Assembly (NCBI GenBank): GCA_003024175.1
Contig: MDYQ01000121.1
Span: forward strand, 186,001 to 250,000
Source: Planoprotostelium fungivorum
Taxonomy: Eukaryota; Evosea; Variosea; Cavosteliida; Cavosteliaceae
DNA: 64,000 nt
Direction: 5' to 3'
Shown here: positions 24,978 to 36,971 of the stretch, one piece after another
Position numbering within the stretch: the stretch's first letter is position 1
Layout: each line of letters opens with the position of its first letter
Made by a program: the position numbers and the translations under genes
Notes under the pieces: generated by a model
What the model was told of the DNA's origin: nothing
Databases searched by the model: none
The model's input: the letters and a program-made list of their open reading frames with translations, nothing else

Positions 24978-27648
24978 TTATGACTCGGACATAAACAACC
25001 CCGATGGCCTTCCTCCCCTGACATGTAGCTCTCTCGTCTGTTGTGCTGTAGCACAGAGAGGACAGCACAGTTGAGACAGACAGTCACTCGCAGCTCCTCC
25101 CTTGATTCCATATTTTTGACGGATTCTCCCTCGCACGACGCAGCCGCAGATGCAGGGGCAGCACATGGCCAAGAGGCAGTCGCAGAAGTCGCAATCTCTT
25201 TCTTCTAGATTTCCGTTCTGGTAGGCCAGCTGACAAGGAAGGCAGTAGAGTGTCGTCAGACCTATCGCATTGTGAGTCATCATCAGATGGGGTGCGATCG
25301 ATGATCGTGATCGTGATGGTGATCTCGAATCCGACACCGATGACGATCATGAGATGGATGATCACTCACAGACACCCAGATCGCATCCACAAAAGCTGAC
25401 GATCCAGTCGTTTCCCTCGATGAGAGGCGTTCTGTCCCCGATTCCACTCAACTTGGACAGTCCGAGCGGCTGCTTGGGCCTCAGGGCTTCTACCCTCCTG
25501 ACACCGAGAGAGACACCCTCCATCATGATCTCCACCTCGCATCCCTCTTCTTCGTCGTGCATCCATTCTCCCTCGTACGAGCCAGATCCAACGTGTCTGA
25601 TCTGTACGTTCATCGTCCCTCTATTCTTCTGGGTGACTCTCGCTTCTAAGACCTGATGAATCATCAGAACGTCACTCATTCTGAGGAGATCTATTTATAG
25701 TGCTTCAGGTTCACCTCTTCACTGTGGAGAGCCGGCTGATCGTCTGCAGTTCTGGCTGATATTCTCACGTGACCCGCTGAGGCGACGAATGTCGTTCTCT
25801 GTCGTGAGGCTGGAGGTTGCACTGCTTTCAGCCTCTCGGACAGGATGACGTCACCGTACAGCTTGACTTCGATCACGGCATCATACAGGGGGTGGAGGGT
25901 GTAGTCTCCACGGTATATACCGTTACCATGGTGATGCAGATTCACCCTCTCTGTCGCGCGATCTTGCCGTTTTTCTACCGATAAATGGTTACCGCAGTAC
26001 AGAGCGGGAGATCCTCGTGAGGTCCTCGCCGTAACCGTTACAGAATGTCGAGTGACGTTCACCTGTCACATCGTGTCAATCTGACGCTTCTGACGTGTCT
26101 CTGACACCTCCGTCCTCTCTACCGCCGCTCGAGGTCTCGTCGCATCAACTTTCTGCGTGGAGAGGATGGATTCGTTCAGCCACAGCTCCACCATCGCGTC
26201 TCTCTCTTCGTCTCCGTTCCAGTGTGCAGAATAAGCGCCGCCTCCTTGGTGTGACAGGTTGATCCAATCTGCCCCTCCCTCTTGAAGCACCTTGGCATAC
26301 ACCGACTGATGACGTCAAGAGTGATAAAAGGTGTGGCTCTCACCTCGTCGCAGGCAGGGAGATCGTTGGAGTAGACGAGGTTGACTAGAATGTGACTGGC
26401 TGAAGCGTGGAAGTAGGAAGAATGGATGGTACCCTTGGGTTTAGATCGTGATGGAGCGATCGAGGCGTACGTTACGTATTGACCGTTGAATTTGATCACC
26501 AGGGTGGCGGGTCTCGTTGGATCGGGTAATTGATATGGGCCGGAATAATATCCTTTATCCTCGTCTACAACAATGTCATGGAGAATTCGGAGAAACGATA
26601 AATCACCCGTCAGTAGAATGTCGACGGTGGAAGATTCTTGGAATATTTGCGCGGTAAATGTATGGCCTCCCCTGTCGACAGACTTTCCAAATGCGTCGAT
26701 ACTCTGGATCTGATGATGTCAATTGAGAACGTGATGTTGATGATGTCGCTGATCGAGATTGCACTCACTCGAATTTCATCGTTCTTGATGTCCACCTGCG
26801 ATGTAGATGCGAAGGGCTCACCGTGGCGCAAGTGAAATGGACCTGGGATGAATTGATCTACAATCAGCCACTCCAGCCTCACCCCCTCCCATTTCCTCTG
26901 ACGTACGAGAGAGACGGACAGAAACGGTGATGGCGCCCGATGGATCGAACTCTCCGTGATACTTGCCATCTTGATCGTCAATGATGGAGTGCTCTGTGAC
27001 TCGGAGTGTCTGCGTCTCTCTTTCTTCGGCGATCTCTTCTATGGGAGGATTTCCCAGACCTGATGGTGAGATGAGATCATGTGATTTGGTGGAAATCACC
27101 GATGGCATTGTTCTCGATGGGTTGTCCTTCGATCATCTCTGTGTTGTCCACTGGTTGCTCGTGATCGACTCTCCATTGGCCATCGACAAAGTATTTGAAT
27201 CGATAGAGTGCGTTTGGTCTCAAACCGTATACTGAATATGTCCATTGACCATCCACCTTTGACATGGGTTCTCTCTTCCACTCATTGAATGCGCCAGCAA
27301 CCATCACCTGAAATACATTACGGTGGGATCAAATGATTACGCAGTCCACCTCTGTAGCATCCAGATCCCTCCAATAGAGTGTGTAGCTGATCGTTTCTGG
27401 CTGATGCTCCGTCTAAGACAATGTGAATCATTGTCAGAACTTGATAATCTCACTACTGCGTCTTCAATCGCGTAATTCATTCGAGTGACATACACCACGA
27501 AGGTCTCTCCTCCATCAGTGACGAGTTCATTGCTCTCGTCAACCGCCTGTATGTCTACACGGCCGTTCTTGATGGTCACGACGGAATTCACGGTAGAGAG
27601 CTGAAGAGGTGAGTGTATGATCGTGCGTAGCTCCTTTACCCTGCTCAT
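24978..27648 (-). CDS. Filamin-type Ig repeats with AMPK-beta-like CBM48 and a C-terminal PLAC8 domain
   Basis: One spliced gene, with phases that agree at each junction I checked. The start MSRVKELRTIIHSPLQL leads into a beta-rich region. Next is a CBM48/AMPK1 glycogen-binding module: VMVAGAFNEWKREPMSKVDG, QWTYSVYGL and FKYFVDGQWRVDHEQP, with Trp residues in carbohydrate-binding positions. Then come several filamin-like repeats, seen as IQSIDAFGKSVDRGGHTFTA, DEDKGYYSGPYQLPDPTRP, NLSHQGGGAYSAHW and NLHHHGNGIYRGDYTLHP. The end is a Cys-rich PLAC8 domain: DWIVSFCGCDLGVC then LTTLYCLPCQLAYQ, and CDFCDCLLAMCCPCICGC. The PLAC8 block is joined by a ~100-nt intron that restores Cys codon TGT. Filamin repeats usually crosslink actin, CBM48 binds glycans and PLAC8 is often membrane-associated. 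The combination is unusual. Function unknown. Confidence 0.78.
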
Positions 27649-27853
27649 GGTCGGTGCGAGCTAATGTGCGATGAACAATTCATTGACACTTGTCAAACTC
27701 GCGACTCCCTTTTTCTTTTGTTTAGGGAGTGACAAATTGCTTCGTCAAAGGTGGTGATGTGCCCCATCAGAGCGATCGTTCGCATGATATGATGCACACA
27801 GATAAACAGATCACTTATGTCACTGGATAAAGGGTGATCACCATTACCGATTT

Positions 27854-28072
27854 TTATGTGGATGGATCAGATGGTACCTGTGATGATTCTCCTCTCTTTC
27901 GACGCAGTCGTTCCATATCTCGAATGACACCGTCTCTCATTCTCTGTCGCCGAGATTGAGTGATCATCACAACGGTTAAAATCACCTGTCTCTGTTCTGT
28001 CTGTGAAGTATGAACATAATATATAATACCAGCGGTCACAAAACTGACCAACACGAGGGCTCTTGCTCCCAT
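27854..28072 (-). CDS. PET117: Cytochrome c oxidase assembly protein PET117
   Basis: This is a two-exon gene for a tiny protein. Exon 1 is MGARALVLVSFVTAGIIYYV then HTSQTEQRQ, a single transmembrane helix. A ~42-nt intron opening GTGATTTTAACC follows, and exon 2 reads RMRDGVIRDMERLRRK and ends SSQVPSDPST. PET117 of other eukaryotes has the same plan and the conserved (R/L)RDGVIRD(I/M)ER motif. It works with PET191/COX15 on heme a synthesis and complex IV assembly in the inner membrane. The start is 104 bp from the divergent phosphatidylinositol synthase gene. Confidence 0.88.
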   Translation of the reverse strand: MGARALVLVSFVTAGIIYYVHTSQTEQRQVILTVVMITQSRRQRMRDGVIRDMERLRRKRGESSQVPSDPST

Positions 28073-28176
28073 GTTGTTGATGATGCGATTGTTGATTTGA
28101 TGATCGGCTTGTTTGCGGAGCAACGTCAGTTCAGTATATTTTCAGTTCAATCCAAACCCGAGGAGAGTCTGCCACC
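28073..28176. promoter_or_regulatory. Divergent promoter region between PET117 and phosphatidylinositol synthase
   Basis: Only 104 bp lie between the two start codons. The downstream start sits in GCCACCATGG, a perfect Kozak context. Shared promoter use is inferred from spacing. Confidence 0.3.
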
Positions 28177-29145
28177 ATGGTAAACCCAATTTGGCTCTAT
28201 GTCCCCAATTTGATCGGTGCATGTTTGGATGATGTTCTTCTCTTGACATTTCTGCAGGATACACTCGAATCATCTTCGCCATTTTGGCCTTCTATTTCAT
28301 CAAAACAGATTATATCCTCTTCTTTGTCTTCTATGCTTTGAGTGCTATTCTGGACATGGCTGATGGCCACGCAGCGAGAATGCTCAACCAATGTGTGTAC
28401 TAACTTACGCCATCTATACCTGATCGACTTCAGGCTCAAAACTGGGTGCGGTCCTAGACATGGTCACCGACAGGTAAATCGTGTATCATATGTAATGTCA
28501 GTCTGTCTCACATTCTTCAGAGCCACAACCACCTGTCTCATTGTCGTTCTGTCCAATTTGTACCCTCAAGGTCTCTACTGGTTCCTCTTTCTGATTGCGC
28601 TGGATATGGTCAGCCATTTCGCACACATCTTCAGGTGAACAGACATCCAACGAAAGGTCCTCACCTCTATAGCTCTCTCATGGGAGGAGGTACCTCCCAC
28701 AAGGCCACAAGGCCCAACCAAAATCCTCTCGTCAAATTGTATTACACCAACAGGTGAACACGAGAGACCATCTTCCATAGCTTATCGATTCTATAGGTAC
28801 GTTTTGGCCTTCCTCTGCTTTGGAAACGAAGGCTTCTTCCTCAATCTCTACTTGTATTATTTCTACCAAGGTCCTTACCTCAATCTCGGTCCCCTCACTC
28901 CTCTCTTCGCACCCATTTTCGGTGATGCCACCGGACAGGTGATGATGATGTTCACATGGATGGGATCTAATGGAGGACAGGTGTCAGCCATCTGTGCTCT
29001 CGTGTGGTTCTTTTACTTCCCCATCATGTTGACCAAGCAGTTTATGAATTGGGTGCAGCTGCAAGCCGCCTTTGAAGATCTGGTGGAGATGGAGACGGCT
29101 GGAACGACCAGCGCTAAGACGAGAACTGTAAATAAGGAACAATAA
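28177..29145 (+). CDS. CDIPT: CDP-diacylglycerol-inositol 3-phosphatidyltransferase (phosphatidylinositol synthase)
   Basis: The enzyme makes phosphatidylinositol from CDP-diacylglycerol and inositol in the ER membrane. The start codon context is GCCACCATGG. Exons give MVNPIWLYVPNLIGYTRI, then ILDMADGHAARMLNQ and GSKLGAVLDMVTDR. Together these form the CDP-alcohol phosphotransferase motif DGxxARx(8)GxxxDxxxD, with the metal-binding Asp residues present. Later membrane segments are TCLIVVLSNLYPQGLYWFLF and YVLAFLCFGNEGFFLNLYLY. The region SLMGGGTSHKATRPNQNPLV before YYTNRYVLAF matches the S.KxxxxxxNPLLxLYYTxR block of CDIPT. It has about six short introns. Length (~240 residues) fits. Confidence 0.92.
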
Positions 29146-29365
29146 ACCTTGTCAGTCTTTGTGGCGATCCATGCCTGCACAACACGATGCACCATCTGTT
29201 CTATCCTCATCTTCAGCCCTGCTTCAGATCAAGTAGAAGACCGATGACCTGTCATGCTGTGAAAAGAATACGAGCTCGAGGCTTACACTAGCCCGCCTGC
29301 TTGGCATAGAACGGAGAATTCGCGTGATTTTTATCACGAAGCAATCGCTGGTCAGTAAATCAAGC

Positions 29366-31028
29366 ATGGCCAACTTTGAAGAAGCAACAGCAACCGGTAT
29401 TCCTCCTCTATTCACGTCAATCAAGTCGCAGACGTGTGGTGAACTCCTGGAGTCAAATCACAGAGAGCATCACATCTTCTTTAATGAAGATCACTTTCAC
29501 AACCACTTCCCTCACGCTCTTTTGACGTATTATGCATTGGGTGCAGACGACGTAAGTACTAAACCTGTTCATACCTCTCATACTGCTCAGGAGAGGTTAC
29601 GGAGAGAGCTGACTCTGGAAGAGTTCTTACCGATCGTCGAAAGGAAGATTCCAGAGATCAACGAAGAGAACTGGAAAGATCACATTGGTGACGACAGCTA
29701 TTACGCCAACTACCTTCATTTCTTCGATCAAGAGGTGTCATCGTATCTTGACGATTCACCACTGATAGTCTGTATCAGGTGAAGAAGAGAGGCAATCTCG
29801 GAACACTGCTGAGATATGCATTGGACGATTCTCTTCTACCGTGTCTCCTGTCTGGAGCCGTTCATGGTCTCATTCACACAGGATTTGGAATGGAGTTCGA
29901 ACGTGGAGACGTCCTCGCAGAAGGTACGTCTTACGTCTCATCGTCCTGTGACACACTGCAGGTCTAGCCGAAGGTTGTGTCCACAAGCCATCGTGTGCAC
30001 CTCTATTGACTACCATCCACGAGAAGCAATTACCAGGTGAGTCGAGAGGCGAGTTGACATCACTCATTCAGTAACAGCCTTCACTGCCATCGACATCTTG
30101 AATCAGGTGAAGCATCATGTTCTGATGGGTCACCACGTCACCTTCACGTTCGATTCTCGTGATCTCCATGATGATCTGAATGTCATGAACAGATACGTGC
30201 TGATGATCGTCTGAACGATCTCATGTCCCCGAAAGAGAAGAACAAGACGGATACCACTCTCAAAAAAGCCTCCCCCATCATTCGAGAGTATCTGTCTCAC
30301 TGGATCATCGAAGGTAATCGTGTCGATGACGATCATCGATCTTTCGACTGATCGATCACAGAGACGGCACCCTCCATCTCCCACCACCTCCGAGAGCTGA
30401 GAACAGTCGCTGCCATGGTGACCACCGCAACAGCATTCGATCCATTGAATGACACGTACGAACGTGTCCGCCTGGATTTCTTTCTCATGCACGTCCTCAC
30501 TTCATCTCTGTCCGTCAGACAGGTATGCTTATAGAAATTCCGTGGAAATTTGAACGAAATGCAGATCGTCCCACACTTGTCTCCCGCCATGGCGCTCAAA
30601 ATGATGAAGGCACACTTCAGCGTCACGCTATTGTATTACATCGCCAGGGGCAGACCCGAACTACAACGAGACAGATTGCACAAGTACCCGGTAGAGGTGA
30701 CGTAGAAGGTAGAGAAAGGTCACTGAGATTTCACAGAGATACGGTGGTTGGGATGACATCGTCAGGGCAACGATCGATCAGGAGGATCTACATGTGGCCA
30801 AGGCAGTTCGCGCTCTGAAGATCTCAGACGAAGAATACAATGAGAGTGGAGACGACAGGTACGCTTTTCACGTCTCAACTTGAGACATGCTCGCATGAGT
30901 TCTCATCGTGCGTCAGGTTGTGGGTGGACTCTGCAAGGTTGATTGTAGATAGGATGGTGAATCACGAGAAGAAGTGGGATTACAGTGCCCTGGGTTTCGT
31001 CGAGAATTGGAAGGAAGAATCGAAATAA
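29366..31028 (+). CDS. Questin oxidase-like (DUF4243) protein
   Basis: The product starts MANFEEATATGIPPLFTSIK. Conserved blocks of the questin oxidase/AflY family are visible in order: HFHNHFPHALLTYYALGADD, NYLHFFDQEV, then LVKKRGNLGTLLRYALDDSL, LSGAVHGLIHTGFGMEF, FFLMHVLTSSLSV, GRPELQRDR and GWDDIVRATIDQEDLHVAKA, with VRALKISDEEY. The family includes fungal enzymes of anthraquinone and aflatoxin pathways that oxidise polycyclic aromatics, plus many proteins of unknown role. No polyketide synthase or other pathway gene lies nearby, so a secondary-metabolite role cannot be inferred here. At least nine short introns are present. It converges on CARMIL with only ~30 bp between stops. Confidence 0.8.
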
Positions 31029-31058
31029 AATCGTTTTCGTCGGTTTTATACATTTAGA

Positions 31059-33953
31059 TCAGAAAGCGGGGGGAACCGGTGGTGGTCCCTGGTTCGGATG
31101 GACCAGCATCGGTGCAGATGATGAGAAGACGAGACTCTTTGGGGCATTCAGAGACTTCTCCCGCGTCGTGTTTCCATCGACCGAGTTTCTGATGTTCTGC
31201 AACATCATGCTGGGACCTCTCGATGTCATGCGTTGAGGTGACGCCGCTGGGCTCGGCGTCGAAGACTTTTTCGGTGAGCTATCTCCCTCTTTTCTACTTC
31301 TCGCGTCTTGAGTGAGGGTGACGACTGTCTTTCGGTGGCGGATGAGACGGATGGTGAGAGGCATGCGCCATGATTCTGGAGATTCATTGCGATGGAGAGA
31401 GAGACGATTCTGAATGGTGTCCATGACTTGTTGGATTCGGTCTCTCACAATGGGGCGCTCCTTCTTATCTTTCACCTCTGTGAAGAGATGTTAGGTGTTG
31501 ATATTCGTGATGAGATGCTGTGTGGATGGAGCTGATGAACGTGAACAATTTCCTCACCATTCAAAAGTCGGTCGATGTCCTCGAGAGGTAGAGGAATGTC
31601 TTTCAAGCTGACATTGACCGTCAGGGAATTCGAGAGAGCATTCCAGGCATCGAGGCCTAAGTTGTTTCCGTCTAGATTTACGTAGGTGAGGCTCTGATTG
31701 TTGACGAACGATTGAGCCACTGCGATTCCTGGTCTCTCTCCCATCTGGTTACCACTGACATCTAAAGAGAGCAGCTGATCGATCATCAGTCGTCATGCAT
31801 GATGTCCATCGTGATCGATTCACCGGTGAAGTCGTGAGACAGGAGAAGAGTGAGGCTAATTCCTTCCCAATTGCAGTCTTCTCGTTACCTCTCAGTATGA
31901 GAGATTCTAGTGATAATTCGGGTGAGGCCAATGCTTCTATCACGACCTACAGGTGATCAACGTTGATGACGTCACACTACGTCATTATGTACCCTGACGA
32001 ATTGAGGCGTGTCAGCGGATGGTTTGTGATTGAATGACAGATCGAGTTCTTTGAGATGTCTCATGTTCTGCAGGTTCTGGAAGATGATCTGCATGCCCTT
32101 GTGTTTCAGACTACAATGTTGTAGTTTGAGCGTGTGGATGCACTTCAACTTTCCGACCTCATTGCAGATGATCTCGGCACCTGTTTTGATCGATTAAAAT
32201 GATTCTTTGTCATTTCGATCGAAACACCTTCTGAACCGAACGGGTTGTCTGAAAGGTCAAGATTGATCCTAAATTCATCTTGCATAGAATAGAATCCTGA
32301 TTCAAATTTCAATCGGATCTCTTCTTCACCCTCATCACCCCACCTTTCAATACGTACTGTACGGTCTCCTTGTTCAGGTTACATGCAGCTAATTCCAATA
32401 CCCTGAGATTCGAAAGAGAAGAAATCATGGCTGACACCACCAACGCCGCATTGGCATCGATCTTATTTCGACTCACGTCCAAGTGCTGTAAATGCATCAG
32501 AAAATGGGATTACGGTCTCGCTCCACCTCGATGGGAAGGGATCCAAGATGTTGGCACAGCTGCTGAACATCCACGCCGGTGTTTCTCAAGAGGAGGCTGC
32601 TGAGTGAAACGGCTCTCCCCGAAGTGAACCAGCTGATGAGAGAAGTCAACGCGGCCCCGTTGAATGAATTATTGGATAGATCCAACGTCTTCAGTTTTTG
32701 GAAGACATTGGAACCACCAGATATCGCTTTGACGATGGTTAAGCAGCCCTTGGAGGATGATGAGATGGACCGATGATGATGATGAGGCCGGTTTCACCTT
32801 TGAACTGAGACTGCAGTCGGACAGACGTAACACTTCCAAACGGTTCGAAATGGTTGCGATACATTCTGCCATAGCATTGGCCGCTTTGTCCTTCAGATGA
32901 CAAGTCCTGTTCTATTCAATTCTACCGTACAACCTTCACCCTCACTCGAAATCGATCTGCTTCGTAACTGTACTCTCGTTCGTGGTTATCGCAGTAGAAA
33001 AATCTTGATAACCTTCTGTTGTGGTGATACCCCTCAGCTTCCAAGTCTGAATGCTTTGATTGTGTGCAACCACTTGGGACAAGACGGAGACGACATCTTT
33101 GTGCTGGTTTCCATCGATAGAAATCGTCTTGAAATGGCCGTCGTACCTTCTCTATTTAATCTATGAGGTTGTGTGAGGTCGATTCACTTGAGGGCGGCGA
33201 TCGCTGAAAGTGCTAGTTCTGCCGAGTCTGACTCTGCGTAGATGCCTGAGGCGTCATCGATGGTGAGCTCGAAAGAAGTGTCAGTAATGCAGCTGGCTTG
33301 GCCCATGGACGTCACGCGTTGACAGAAAGTCGAAGATGGAGAGATGTTCATCTGCGAACACAACGCTCTGTATATGGACAGGTAACTGCTGAAGGGATCT
33401 TGCATCGGAGGGGAAGGTGTGGTATTCCTCGATCTGATTGGATGAGATCGCAACCGATCGCTCTGAACTGTACCTCGTTGCAGGATGGATCTCAAATCGT
33501 GGTCCTTTTGTCTGTGGGAATCCCCTTTCTAAAGCCCAGACTCGGGCGCGTATGATTGTGATGAGTTCGTCGACGTACTCTTGCTCAGCGAAAAGACTCG
33601 TCTCGAACTTTCTGAACGTGAGTCGCACCTGCGACGGTTCAATCGGTGATAATCAGTACATCGCTCACCGCCGTGGCCACCAAGCTAGACACTTCAACCA
33701 GGTCTAACAAGTGATTCGTCTTCGTCTGAACCGATTCAGAATCGTAGAAGAACAGGATCTAATCGCATCACCTTGCCCTTTTGCAGACAGTGAAAATGAT
33801 AAGCGTCGATGATGATCAATTCTGGCTCAGTGTTTCCTTTGCCTTTATCCATCCAACTGACAAAGAGGGGAGCACCATCAAAAGCCACCGTTTCTACGCT
33901 ACCTGTGCTGTGTCATCGTATCGGTCTACGATTCTCCTCACGTCTATCTGCAT
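31059..33953 (-). CDS. CARMIL-like leucine-rich repeat capping protein regulator
   Basis: CARMIL proteins bind actin capping protein and often myosin I and Arp2/3 at the plasma membrane. The N-terminal part is PH-like: SWMDKGKGNTEPELIIIDAY, HFHCLQKGK and HLLDLVEVSSLVATA. Then comes a helical linker (YSSYLSIYRALCSQ-like FSSYLSIYRALCSQMNISP). Many LRRs of the RNH type follow, for example LQHLDVSRNKIDANAALVVS, MDLSNNSFNGAALTSLISW and LLSLDVSGNQMGERPGIAVA. The last, LTYVNLDGNNLGLDAWNAL then SLKDIPLPLEDI, matches the end of the CARMIL solenoid. The C-terminal tail is short and basic and ends PNQGPPPVPPAF, a possible SH3 ligand. I do not see a convincing capping-protein-interaction motif. The first exon is uncertain: the best ATG is at 33951-33953, but the join to the PH-like exon is not clean. 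Confidence 0.8.
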
Positions 33954-34487
33954 CGCTGAGACCTTGCGGCCCGTATGGTTTGATGCAAGATGGGGAGGCG
34001 CTCGCCATCGACTTCGGTTGCTCGTTCTATTTTCCAACGAACAATTTTTTGAGCTGGCTGTCAATCACCCAGTTACCGCTGAGGTTTTCCGTGTTTCACT
34101 TACATCAGAGAGGTCAGGTTCAGTCGAGAGATGAACCACAGCTTCAGAAGGACAGAAGGAGCAGGAGTGGGAGACGAGGATGGATCTGATGTTACGATCA
34201 CCTTATGAATCCCTGAATGTGATCTTGGATCCATTCAAATCTATCAAGAACACCATTCACGAGAAAGAACAGAGCCGATCGCATGACAACGTCTCTGTAT
34301 GAAGAGTTCAACATCTTCAGGTGAATGGAGGGACGATGAATCGATGGAACACACCACATTGAATCAGACATCTAAAATTGAGAAAAAACATAAAAATTGA
34401 GAAAGAAGATGCGAATCTACAATCCTACTCTGCCCTCATGGCTTCCTGATCCAATAATCACCGCCACTCATCTTGTGATATAGAAGT

Positions 34488-36971
34488 ATGGGAAACGTAG
34501 GTAGCTCTTCAGAGGCCGAGGGGATCTTCGAGGAATCTGACATACCTGAATCTGAGATCGATTCTGCCGAAAGATTAAAGAGGAGTAATTCTATGACGGA
34601 AGGTCTCCTCGACGGCAAAGAGGGCGAGAAGACGATGACAAAATGGACAAAAAAGTGAGAAGACATCACAAACATAATGTCGTATCGCGTCGTGCTTCGA
34701 TGCGTTCGCGATTCACGTGTGGCCCAATTGTCACGACCTTCACGACCTCTCCACCTCATCTTCGATCCTCCATCATTATCGGAAGAGATTTGTGATGGCG
34801 AACGTAGGTATTACCAGAGGCGAAGGGCAGCCAAACAGAAACAATTAGAGCAGGAGAAGGGGAAATCCGACACCGGCCGACGGCCGACGTTGAGCATCGG
34901 ATCCTCTGCAGAACCCGTCCATTCCCTGACTTTATCTGAGAAAGAAAAGGAAGACTTGAAATCCCTAGGTGGGTCACATCGACTTCCGATCATCACGTCA
35001 CATGGTTTTTTTCGTATCACATGTTGACGAAGAACAGAGAAGACGTTTCAGAAGAGGAGAGAGAATCTGAACGAAATATTGGGCACCGAAGAGAGGTACG
35101 TCAAGCAGCTACAGACATGCGCCCAGGTGAGAGACTTCTTTTCCCGCCTCCTCCACGATTCGAATTTCGAAAGGTGTGGCTCGAACCGTTGCGAAGGGAA
35201 CACATCTTGGAAGAGCAACACATCCGCACCATCTTCTCCATCATCGAAGTCATCCTCCATCTTCACTTGGACCTGTTGGATCAACTGTCTCGCAGGCTCA
35301 TAAATGTCACACCGAGGACCATCAACAACAAGGTGAAAGATTTGATACCTTTCGAGTCCCAAACCGTTCGCTGAAGAAATCAGGACGAGTTGGCGGCGTA
35401 CAACGTTGCGTCTACAACGCTTGGAGCCGAGATTTATCCTTTTGCATCGATCGCTGACATATTCAAAGCCAGAGTGAGTCCATCATCTTGACGTCTTCAT
35501 GATCGATGACCTCTTCTCATCTCATGACAGGGAGATTTCCTCAAAATGTACATAACCTATGTGGTGAGTGACGGAGAAATTTCTCGAGAGATTCACGGAA
35601 ATTTCAGAATAATTTCAATGCCGCACTCACCTGCATCGCCATCAACAAAGAGAAAGACGAGAGGTTCGCACACTTCCTCAAGGTCCGTTGTAGATCGAAT
35701 ACTCCAACCCATTTCTCAACCCAATCAGGTCCAAATTCACCACCCTGAGTCGAATAATTTGGATTTATTGTCTTTTCTCATCACACCCATTCAAAGACTA
35801 CCACGGTACATCTTACTGTTGGAAGATCTGATCAAGAACACACCACAAGATCACGCAGGTGATGGCGCATTGTAGTCCGACGTAATGACCGTACGTAGAT
35901 TACGTACCCTTGACTCTGGCCGTAGAGAAGATCAGGGGCATCGCAGATCACGTCAATGAAGAGAAGAGAGTTTCGGAGAACATCCAGCAGATCATGAAGA
36001 TTCAAGATGAGCTGGCGGGTGCGTAATTACGTACGTAATTACGTCTGAACCACCGGCAGGAGACTTTGAGAACATCGTGGAGCCACACAGGAGATTAAAA
36101 CGTACGGAAAAATTCACTTGGTTGAATTCTCCGACGTTCCGCAGCATGGTGTCTCCCTCCAAATCCGTCACCGACGAGGTGATTTCCCGCCCGATTCAAA
36201 TTTCAAACGAGATTCATTTCCCGCCCAGGTCTTCGATGACATAGAGGACAACCGCCTGGCGGCTCCATCTCCAACGAGAGACGTTGCCACGCTGACGTGT
36301 TGGGTTTTCAATGATTTAATCATCTTAGCCACACCCACTCGCCAGAGTTGGACTGGACCAATAGCGAAACGGTACAATCTGAAGGTGGAGGAGAGAAGTA
36401 GATGAAAACTCACGGAGATGTAGGCTTACTCCCACATCTTACTGACTGAAGTGAGGGACATGCCAGATATTACGAGTGAGTCGTGGAGAATCTGTGGGAA
36501 ATGACTCGTTGTAGATCAGAAGAATCGGTTCGAGATCGTGACGGAAAACAACAAGAGCTTCGTGGTGAGCATGACGAGTGGAGACGCGAAGGAGAATTTC
36601 ATCAAAGATTTCTACTGGGAGAGATCAAAGGTGTCTACAACGTTGTAGATGAACATTAAATCCTCCAGGCGAACAATTTATTGGCTTTCAGTGCGGCCGA
36701 TGCCAACGCACCGGTTCACGAGTTGAGAGAGAAGGAGAGGAAGAGAATCGAATCCAAGAGGCAGCTGGAAAAGTGAGTCCAGTCACCGATTTGGGACTCT
36801 AATTTCCCGCCAAATAGGTCCAGGCAGGATTTGGTCAGCAGCACGATATCAAACGAAGGTTCACCTCTCATAACGCCATTGAGATCGGCCAGGTACAGTG
36901 GAGCATTCAAAGAAAAGGACTCGGAGAACATCAGAGTGGAGCCACAGCGGAGTTGTTGCTCCATCGTATAA
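34488..36971 (+). CDS. DH-PH Rho guanine nucleotide exchange factor with myristoylation and CaaX motifs
   Basis: The start MGNVGSSSEAEG fits an N-myristoylation signal (Gly2, Ser6). A charged linker YYQRRRAAKQKQLEQEKGK follows. The DH domain runs from NLNEILGTEERYVKQLQTCA (CR1) through HIRTIFSIIEVILHLHLDLL and FASIADIF, FLKMYITYV, to LLSFLITPIQRLPRYILLLE (CR3, with the QRLPRY signature) and DLIKNT. A PH domain is expected after 36090 (LTCWVFNDLIILATP, YSHILLTEVRDMP). The last exon ends EPQRSCCSIV, where CSIV is a CaaX prenylation box. The final junction (AA then GTCC) keeps the frame and was checked. At least a dozen introns are present, including a 41-nt intron at 36019-36059 with a 22-nt palindrome. 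Confidence 0.87.
36019..36059 (+). repeat. 41-nt RhoGEF intron containing a 22-nt perfect palindrome
   Basis: Positions 36022-36043 are a perfect inverted repeat centred on ACGTACGT, with outer arms CGTAATTACGT. It begins three bases after the intron start and fills more than half of the intron. Confidence 0.88.
36634..36649 (+). repeat. Perfect TCTACAACGTTGTAGA palindrome in RhoGEF intron
   Basis: 16-nt palindrome located four bases downstream of the intron 5' end (GTG precedes it). The intron ends AATCCTCCAG. Confidence 0.85.

Noticed and set aside
35395-35425. CTACAACG within the RhoGEF
   Set aside because: It is coding (AAYNVASTTLGAE), so it is not part of the intron motif count.
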